From CAWVWF01 sp963933885 (GTDB lineage Bacteria > Bacteroidota > Bacteroidia > Flavobacteriales_C > GCA-002722245), in contig CAWVWF010000101.1 in assembly GCA_963933885.1 (NCBI GenBank), positions 1 through 12,957 on the forward strand: a stretch of 12,957 nucleotides of DNA, read 5' to 3'. The position numbers were made by a program, and so were the translations under genes. Below are positions 7,468 through 12,957 of this stretch, in pieces. The notes under the pieces are model-generated. The model was not told the origin of the DNA, searched no databases, and worked only from the letters and a program-made list of their open reading frames with translations. Position 1 is the stretch's first letter. Each line of letters begins with the position of its first letter.

Positions 7468-8313
7468 CTACGCAGAAAATTTCACTCTGTAGTTTGAGGG
7501 AGATAAATGATATAAAGCCTTGAAAGACCTATTGAATGTTGAGATGGTTTCGAAGCCACAATCATATGCGATATCAGAAATACGGTCTTGCGATTCCTTA
7601 AGTAAGCCAGACGCTTTTTCCAATCTCTTCTCAGAGATATATTTTTTAGGACTGATTTGAAATTCCTTTTGAAACTTCCTTTGGAAAGAAGAAAGACTTA
7701 ATCCACATAGCTGAGAGAACTCTTCTAGTGATAAATTAGAGAATATATTGTTTAGTATGGCTGATTTGAAGCTAGTATCGTTTGATCTAAACATACCAGA
7801 TAGGAAGTCTAAATCATTGGTGATCCCTTCACTTTTGATAATTAAAAGTATAAACTCTTTCAGCTTGTTTTTGATGATTGCATCATCAGCTAACTTTGGA
7901 TTATCTATTAGGATAGATATACCTTCCCTGAATAGTTTAAGTAAACCTTGTACTGGAATCTGTTTAACATTATAATCTACAACATGTGTTGAGAGACTTA
8001 AATCAAACTTGAATAATTCTTCTATTATTTCTGGGTAAATGTAAACGCCAATCAACTCCATGTCGTCAGCTCTTTCTCTTTGAGCAGCTGAACTCTCCAC
8101 AAAAAAGTCTACACATTTCGCTAGCATTCCATCACCAGCAGTTAAATCAAATTTGGTTTCGGCAGAACGAATGGAAAATTCACCTCTGTTTACAAACATA
8201 AAACAGGCTTCGTTTTCGTAGAAAGGTTTTAGTCCACGTTTGAATGCAGGAAAAATAACTTTATTGAAAATCACCTTTCCGTTTAACGTTAATACCTTTT
8301 CTTCGTAAGCCAT
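7468..8313 (-). CDS. AraC-family transcriptional regulator
   Basis: DNA-binding activator or repressor of 281 residues. The N-terminal half (about 1-165) resembles the cupin-like effector domain of AraC/ExsA-type regulators (CFMFVNRGEFSIRS, then LTAGDGMLAKC). The C-terminal half (about 190-278) is a double helix-turn-helix AraC domain: first HTH around 196-216 (LEEFSQLCGLSLSSFQRKF), then EFQISPKKYISEKRLEKA, second HTH around 244-266 (RISDIAYDCGFETISTFNRSF) and the closing SPSNYR (271-276). The second HTH and SPxxYR motif are the conserved signature of the family. It lies 30 nt after the CDP-archaeol-synthase-like gene and 71 nt before the 299-aa gene, all on the same strand. Targets and inducer are unknown. 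Confidence 0.93.
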   Translation of the reverse strand: MAYEEKVLTLNGKVIFNKVIFPAFKRGLKPFYENEACFMFVNRGEFSIRSAETKFDLTAGDGMLAKCVDFFVESSAAQRERADDMELIGVYIYPEIIEELFKFDLSLSTHVVDYNVKQIPVQGLLKLFREGISILIDNPKLADDAIIKNKLKEFILLIIKSEGITNDLDFLSGMFRSNDTSFKSAILNNIFSNLSLEEFSQLCGLSLSSFQRKFQKEFQISPKKYISEKRLEKASGLLKESQDRISDIAYDCGFETISTFNRSFKALYHLSPSNYRVKFSA

Positions 8314-8343
8314 GTGAACTAATGTACAATTTTTAACAGTTCA

Positions 8344-8853
8344 TTAAAAACTCTTTTTCACTTTTAATTTTACGAGTAGAATTGAAATTAAAACATGTGT
8401 TGATACACTTATTAAAAAGACCCACCCACCATTAATCCAACTTAGATCAGTCATTAAAGTGTAAGAGAAACAAACTCCAAATGTTGAATCTGTTTTATCA
8501 AGCAGATTAAAGAGTAGTTTGTTTTTAGTTGGACTAGTTCCTGGTGCAATACCCATTCGTCTCTTGAAATAGGAATTAGGAAGCTCAAAGAATACATATG
8601 CAAAACCTAAAAGACAACCATATTTAAATCCTAAGAATTGATCATAGTTGTCGGTAAAGTAAGTTCCTATGTAGGATAGTAATCCAGTTAATGAGATTAC
8701 GATTACAAAACCTCTATACGTTTTGTTTTCACCGAATAATTCTTTGTGGATCGGGATTTTCATCCATTTCAACAAATTTACTTTTACCAAAAACATATGA
8801 ATGATATTGGCGAAAAGTAATGGTAGAAAAAGAACGTATATAATTTCTTTCAT
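8344..8853 (-). CDS. CDP-archaeol synthase-like (CarS/DUF46) membrane protein
   Basis: Integral membrane protein of 169 residues with hydrophobic segments near 3-25, 48-65, 76-92 and 140-162. Motifs match the CarS/DUF46 branch of the CTP-dependent cytidylyltransferases: GENKTYRG (41-48), PNSYFKRRMGIAPG (92-105) and DKTDSTFG (119-126, an Asp pair that would bind metal-CTP). In archaea CarS makes CDP-archaeol from CTP and the unsaturated ether lipid. In bacteria these short homologues are usually annotated CDP-diglyceride synthetase-like, and the substrate is uncertain. Length is close to the usual 165-180 residues. The ATG at 8853 faces away from the plus-strand operon across an 82-nt gap. It may head a transcript that includes the AraC gene 30 nt downstream. 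Confidence 0.82.
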   Translation of the reverse strand: MKEIIYVLFLPLLFANIIHMFLVKVNLLKWMKIPIHKELFGENKTYRGFVIVISLTGLLSYIGTYFTDNYDQFLGFKYGCLLGFAYVFFELPNSYFKRRMGIAPGTSPTKNKLLFNLLDKTDSTFGVCFSYTLMTDLSWINGGWVFLISVSTHVLISILLVKLKVKKSF

Positions 8854-8935
8854 ATTAAAACCCGTAAATATTTCAACTTTAGAAGTAATACAGATAACAC
8901 AAGATTAATATTATATTATTAACTTTACGTTAATC

Positions 8936-9322
8936 ATGAAACAGTTAATTGCGTTAACCCTTTTATTGGTACTTTTCCTATCTGCTATAAGGCCATATTT
9001 CCCTTATGTAGATTATGCAATTAATAAAGAATATATCGCCAAGGTTCTTTGTGAAAATATAGAAAAACCTATACTGAAGTGTAATGGGAAGTGTCATCTT
9101 AAAAAAGAGTTAAAGAAGGCAATAGAAGTTGATTATTCAGAGAAAGAAGGAAAGGTTAAATCAAATGAACAGGAGCATGTTTACTTGTATTATTCTTCTG
9201 CTTTAAATGACTCGAATTTTAAAATTAAGAACCAGTCTGAAATTTTGATAACGGTTTATAACTATCGAAATTACCCTTTCTGTAAACCTCCAACACCTCC
9301 TCCGAAACGTTTGTTTAGTTAA
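8936..9322 (+). CDS. Small Cys-containing membrane/secreted protein, TonB receptor partner
   Basis: 128 residues. An N-terminal hydrophobic stretch (3-18) is a signal peptide or membrane anchor. The core carries VLCENIEKPILKCNGKCHL (37-55), with Cys39, Cys49, Cys53 and His54, and a further Cys116. The C-terminus is proline-rich (KPPTPPPKR). I recognise the CxNxxxPxxxCxGKCxL pattern as that of short uncharacterised Bacteroidota proteins found just ahead of TonB-dependent receptors; no biochemical function is known to me. The clustered Cys and His residues would suit metal binding or a disulfide. It is the first gene of the plus-strand run, 75 nt before the receptor gene. The start ATG gives the full hydrophobic segment and has no Shine-Dalgarno site. 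Confidence 0.8.
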   Translation: MKQLIALTLLLVLFLSAIRPYFPYVDYAINKEYIAKVLCENIEKPILKCNGKCHLKKELKKAIEVDYSEKEGKVKSNEQEHVYLYYSSALNDSNFKIKNQSEILITVYNYRNYPFCKPPTPPPKRLFS

Positions 9323-9331
9323 TTAAATCAA

Positions 9332-9371
9332 TGTGCAATTCCACCAATACTGGTCGGGATTATTACGCACA
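9332..9371 (+). promoter_or_regulatory. Imperfect hairpin ahead of the TonB receptor gene
   Basis: Within the 75-nt gap before the receptor, TGTGC (9332-9336) pairs with GCACA (9367-9371). Inside it AATTCC/GGGATT pairs imperfectly and ACCA pairs with TGGT around the loop ATAC (9347-9350), with a one-sided ATTAC bulge. No T-run follows, so it is not a standard terminator. It could be an mRNA stability or processing element, or chance. Confidence 0.35.
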
Positions 9372-9397
9372 CATTTTACTAAATAAATATTATTTCT

Positions 9398-11734
9398 ATG
9401 AAAACTGTAAGCATACTTACAGCTTTGATAGTGGTACTTATGTTTTCGAATAATGCTAATGCCCAAAATGTAATAAAGGGTAGTGTTATTAATGAAGAAA
9501 CCAAAGAACCATTAGTTGGAGCATATATCGTGGCGTTGGGAACAACGGATGGAACCACAACAAACATGAACGGAAAGTTTGAGTTTGAAACAACAAATCA
9601 AGTAGATAGTTTATCGATATCTTATCTTGGGTTTTATGACATGGTTATTAAGCCAAGTTCAAGCAGTTTAATTGAACTTAAACAATCGTCAACTGAACTT
9701 AATCAAGTTGTTATTTCAGCAAGTAGAGAAGCCGAGAATAGAGCGGGAGTTCCAATAGCGATTTCCACAATTACCACAACAACAATTAAGGAAACAAAAG
9801 CCACTTCTATAGAGCAACTACTAAATAAAGTGACCGGTGTTTACATGGTTGATTTAGGGAATGAGCAACATAGTATGAGTATGAGACAACCACTTTCTTA
9901 TGGTGGAATGTTCTTATACTTAGAGGACGGAATTCCAATAAGAATTTCAGGTGTTTTCAATCACAATGCATTGATTGAAATTAACATGGGAAGTGTGAGC
10001 AACATGGAAATAATAAGAGGTCCAGCTTCTTCATTATATGGAAGTGAAGCGATTGGTGGAGCAGTTAATTTCATCACACATAAGCCTTCTATTTTACCAA
10101 CAGTAAAAGCTCAGATTCAAGGAAATAACTTAGGCTATAAACGAGCTGATTTCATGGTTTCTAATACTTGGAAGAAGGTAGGTTTGGTTTTGAGTGGTTA
10201 CGGAGCAGGTCGTACTGATGGTCCTCGTGATCATAGTGATTTCAGTAAACTTGCTTTAACATTAAGAGAGGATTACCAGATTGCTAAAAATACTTCTTGG
10301 ACAAGTACGATTAGCTATATTGATTATAAAACTGATATGACTGGTGGATTGGATAGTGCCAATTTTTACAGTCAGGATTTCTCAAGTTTACACACCTTTA
10401 CTTACCGAAGTGTAAAAGCTTTAAGAGCAAGATCTACAGTTAATCAATATTGGAATAAAAAATCTAAGAGTACATTAACAGCATTTTTCAGAGACAATAC
10501 GATCGGTCAAAATCCTCATTATAGAATTAAGGATGATTATAAACCATGGTCGGGAAGCGGAGATCCTTTATTAGCACATGGAGAAGAAAATGCAAATAGT
10601 TTTAAGAGTTATGGAATAATTACTCAACACAGACAAAGTTGGGATTTCCTAAAGCTAAAATGGATCTCAGGAGCAAGTGTAGATTTTAGTCCGAATGACT
10701 TTAAATCCAACTATATTCAAGTAGCTAAGAATACAGATGGATTGTATACTGGGTACACAGGAACAGATTCGTTGTTGGCTGATTATAAAGTTGGATTATT
10801 AAATACAGCCTTCTACACTCAAGTTGAATTCTCTCCTTTGAAAAATTTAAAAATAGTAGGTGCACTAAGGTATGATCGTATCGATTACGATTATGACAAT
10901 TCCTTGGATTCAACTGCATTCTCAGGAGCACCAGATGAGCAAAATGGATTTGATTATGTGACACCGAAAATTGGAGCGACTTACGATTTTAAAAATTCAA
11001 AAGGACTTTTCACCAACTACTCAGTTGGATTTGCGCCACCTGAAGTTTCTGAATTGTATAGAGGTGTTTCTGTGCCTACACTTAAGCCTTCAACATTTAC
11101 AAATTATGAAGTTGGAGGTTGGATTTCTTTTCATAAAAGGAAAGGATATGTTGAAGTAAGTTTATATCAACTAGAGGGGATAAATGAAATCATCAGCGTT
11201 AAGCAAGATGATGGTTCAACTCAAAAGGAAAATGCAGGAGCAACCTTGCATCAAGGTATTGAATATACTGTAAAGTATGCACCAATCAGGTCTTTAAACA
11301 TCAGAGTAAGTGGAGCGAATTCAAATCATAGTTTTGTTGATTTTGTAGAGAAAGGGAAGTCTTATAACGGAAATAAAATGAGTGCCGCGCCATCTTTTAT
11401 TGGTAATGCTGAAATCGTTTATAAGCCTAAATTTATAAAAGGAGCAAGGATAGGTTTAGAGTGGCAGCATTTAGGGAAGTACTTTTTAGATGCTAATAAC
11501 ACGGAGGAATATCCAGGATTTGACCTTTTAAATCTTAGGGTTGGTTATGAAATTAAGTCGTTTAATGTTTGGTTAAATGTTCTAAATTTAACAGATGAAA
11601 ATTATGCAACTGTTGCTGAGAAATCTGCTTGGGGAAAGAGTTATCGTGTAGGGAATCCAAGAACTTTTAATGTTGGGATTAGTTATCAATTTGTAGGAAA
11701 GAACAAAGAATTAAAACAAGGAACGAATAAATAA
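9398..11734 (+). CDS. TonB-dependent outer-membrane receptor
   Basis: Gated outer-membrane channel of 778 residues that imports a scarce substrate using TonB energy. A signal peptide (1-22, ending NNANA before Gln23) is followed by a carboxypeptidase-D regulatory-like domain (about 25-95: IKGSVINEETKEPLVGAYIVALGTTDGTTTN in two parts), typical of Bacteroidota receptors. The plug domain spans about 100-230, with a TonB-box-like segment LNQVVISASR (101-110) and the conserved IIRGPASSLYGSEAIGGAVNFIT (205-227). The rest is beta-barrel strands, ending in VGISYQF with a 13-residue polar tail. The plug holds HSMSM (158-162) and nearby methionines, possible soft-metal ligands. Flanking genes on the same strand are a Cys-containing small protein 75 nt upstream and an Asp-box lipoprotein 19 nt downstream, so the three probably form one uptake operon. 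No SusD partner is seen, which argues against glycan import. Copper or another metal is an inference. Confidence 0.95.
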   Translation: MKTVSILTALIVVLMFSNNANAQNVIKGSVINEETKEPLVGAYIVALGTTDGTTTNMNGKFEFETTNQVDSLSISYLGFYDMVIKPSSSSLIELKQSSTELNQVVISASREAENRAGVPIAISTITTTTIKETKATSIEQLLNKVTGVYMVDLGNEQHSMSMRQPLSYGGMFLYLEDGIPIRISGVFNHNALIEINMGSVSNMEIIRGPASSLYGSEAIGGAVNFITHKPSILPTVKAQIQGNNLGYKRADFMVSNTWKKVGLVLSGYGAGRTDGPRDHSDFSKLALTLREDYQIAKNTSWTSTISYIDYKTDMTGGLDSANFYSQDFSSLHTFTYRSVKALRARSTVNQYWNKKSKSTLTAFFRDNTIGQNPHYRIKDDYKPWSGSGDPLLAHGEENANSFKSYGIITQHRQSWDFLKLKWISGASVDFSPNDFKSNYIQVAKNTDGLYTGYTGTDSLLADYKVGLLNTAFYTQVEFSPLKNLKIVGALRYDRIDYDYDNSLDSTAFSGAPDEQNGFDYVTPKIGATYDFKNSKGLFTNYSVGFAPPEVSELYRGVSVPTLKPSTFTNYEVGGWISFHKRKGYVEVSLYQLEGINEIISVKQDDGSTQKENAGATLHQGIEYTVKYAPIRSLNIRVSGANSNHSFVDFVEKGKSYNGNKMSAAPSFIGNAEIVYKPKFIKGARIGLEWQHLGKYFLDANNTEEYPGFDLLNLRVGYEIKSFNVWLNVLNLTDENYATVAEKSAWGKSYRVGNPRTFNVGISYQFVGKNKELKQGTNK

Positions 11735-11753
11735 TTTCTTTAAAAAACATAAG

Positions 11754-12957
11754 ATGAAGCATCAATTTTACTTATTCATGATAGCATTACTTTTAGTAGG
11801 TTGTGATGAAAATTATTCGAACGAAATATTTGAAATAAAGTCTACTTTAATTTCAAATAAATCAAACCATTCGGATGCTTCTTTTTTAACAGAAGATTAT
11901 AATGGTTATCCGGTTTTGACTTGGGTTGAAAAAGAAGGGAAAGACAATTATTTGTATTGCTCAGCCTCATTTGATACTGGTGAAACTTTTAGTCCTCCTT
12001 TGAAAATAGCAACTACTAAAGGACTCTCGTCTCATCATGAATCTATGCCTAAAGTTGCATTTAAAAGTAATGGAACTGCTGTGGTTGTTTTTCAAAAAAG
12101 GATACCTACTCCAGAGAATCAATACGCTGGAGTTTTACTTTATACACAACTTTTAAAAGACGGGAATCGATGGTCTACGCCAGCATATCTTCATGCAGAT
12201 TCTTCTAAGGGAATTGGAAGAAGTTTCTTTGATATTGTTCAATTACCAAATGGTGAAGTCGGAGCAATTTGGTTGGACGGAAGGAATAATTATAAGAATG
12301 GTTCTTCTTTATATTTCGCCAAAACTAATGCTGAAAATGGTTTTGATTCTGAGATTCAAATAGGAGAAAAAACTTGTCAGTGTTGTAGAACAGATATCTA
12401 TGTAGACGAACAGAAAAACATCAATGTTGCTTTCCGAGGCATCATCAATGATAGCATTAGAGATATTGTTCATTTGGTGTCTACCGATTTAGGTAATTCA
12501 TTCTCATCACCAACAGTTATTAGTGATGATAACTGGGTTATAAACGGTTGTCCACACAGCGGACCAGTAATTACAGAAACGAGTAAAGGATTAGATTTTT
12601 TCTGGTTTACAAGAGGTGAAGGAGAAGGTGTTTTTCACACATCAAAAGCTCATAACGATGGAAGTTATAAAAGCAGGGATTTAATGAATCCTCATGCGCG
12701 TCATCCACAAGCTGTTTCTTTACCGAATGATGAAATTGCTATTGTTTGGGATGAAAGTTTTAAGACAAATTCATCTTATTGTAATCGAATAGGCCTCTTG
12801 ATTAAAAGTAAAGATGGGGAAGGAGTTCCAACTTACATCACACCTGATTCTGTTGATGCTTCATATCCTGTAATTTTAGAACTTTCTAATGGAAATGTCC
12901 TGGTTTCTTGGACCCAAAAGCAGACAGGAAAATCCCAAGTTTTTTTTAAATTAATTT
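11754..12957 (+). CDS. Asp-box (BNR/sialidase-like) beta-propeller lipoprotein, 3' end outside window
   Basis: I translated 401 residues from ATG 11754, 19 nt after the receptor stop; the frame is open at the window end. Residues 1-17 form a lipoprotein signal (LLLVGC, lipidated Cys17). Asp-box-like repeats ASFDTGETFS (71-80) and STDLGNSFSS (243-252) point to a sialidase-type beta-propeller fold. Such proteins are often annotated exo-alpha-sialidase, but I see no clear set of sialidase catalytic residues. Striking instead are CQCC (208-211), GCPHSG (265-270), SHHESM (93-98) and NPHARHP (312-318), soft-ligand motifs that would suit binding a metal such as copper. Expected to sit at the cell surface or on the periplasmic face of the outer membrane beside the receptor, possibly capturing substrate. 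No more than a short tail is likely missing, since the sequence reaches a final propeller-like strand (NGNVLVSWTQ). Confidence 0.85.
   Translation, partial: MKHQFYLFMIALLLVGCDENYSNEIFEIKSTLISNKSNHSDASFLTEDYNGYPVLTWVEKEGKDNYLYCSASFDTGETFSPPLKIATTKGLSSHHESMPKVAFKSNGTAVVVFQKRIPTPENQYAGVLLYTQLLKDGNRWSTPAYLHADSSKGIGRSFFDIVQLPNGEVGAIWLDGRNNYKNGSSLYFAKTNAENGFDSEIQIGEKTCQCCRTDIYVDEQKNINVAFRGIINDSIRDIVHLVSTDLGNSFSSPTVISDDNWVINGCPHSGPVITETSKGLDFFWFTRGEGEGVFHTSKAHNDGSYKSRDLMNPHARHPQAVSLPNDEIAIVWDESFKTNSSYCNRIGLLIKSKDGEGVPTYITPDSVDASYPVILELSNGNVLVSWTQKQTGKSQVFFKLI

Noticed and set aside
8920..8927. TAACTTTA as a -7 element for the small Cys-protein gene
   Set aside because: It matches TAnnTTTG at 7 of 8 positions but lies only 8 nt ahead of the ATG and has no TTTG or TTG at the right distance; not supported as a promoter.
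11754..12957. True exo-alpha-sialidase
   Set aside because: Asp-box repeats only show the propeller fold; no convincing catalytic arginine triad was recognised, and the Cys/His motifs and receptor context suggest another role.

Overview
The window looks like chromosomal DNA of a Bacteroidota bacterium, probably a marine Flavobacteriia-type lineage. The evidence is AT-rich sequence, start codons without Shine-Dalgarno sites, a TonB-dependent receptor with an N-terminal carboxypeptidase-regulatory-like domain, and at least one exact match to the Bacteroidota -7 element TAnnTTTG. No finer taxonomy is supported.

Left part (1-6321, all minus strand) is a retron-type defence module. Read in the direction of transcription it encodes: a WGR-domain plus HEAT/ARM-repeat protein of 1039 aa with a TTG start; a winged-helix plus SWIM zinc-finger protein of about 542 aa, overlapping the first gene by 11 nt; a non-coding RNA with the full msr-msd layout; and a reverse transcriptase carrying the retron hallmarks NAxxH, YxDD and VTG, cut off by the left edge of the window. 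The ncRNA has a1/a2 end repeats that pair, two small msr hairpins and a 26-bp perfect msd stem. From memory, an RT with a WHSWIM protein and an ARM/HEAT protein corresponds to the class called type XIII retrons, whose mechanism I do not know to be worked out. An 8-bp inverted repeat just ahead of the first gene may be its operator. A strong hairpin terminator of the next gene isolates the module on its right side.

Middle part (6442-8853, minus strand) holds three ordinary-looking genes: a small CDP-archaeol-synthase-like membrane protein, an AraC-family regulator, and a secreted or membrane-anchored protein of unknown function with its own putative promoter and terminator.

Right part (8936-12957, plus strand) is a probable outer-membrane uptake operon: a small Cys-containing membrane or secreted protein, a TonB-dependent receptor, and an Asp-box beta-propeller lipoprotein with a CxCC motif (partial at the right edge). 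The repeated Cys/His/Met motifs suggest a transition-metal, possibly copper, substrate, but this is inference.

The retron works, by analogy with characterised retrons, as RT + RNA making a branched RNA-DNA (msDNA), with the two accessory proteins as the likely sensor/effector arm. No tRNA, rRNA, CRISPR array or insertion sequence was seen. No gene-free stretch exceeds 300 bases; the largest (1343-1583) is the retron RNA.
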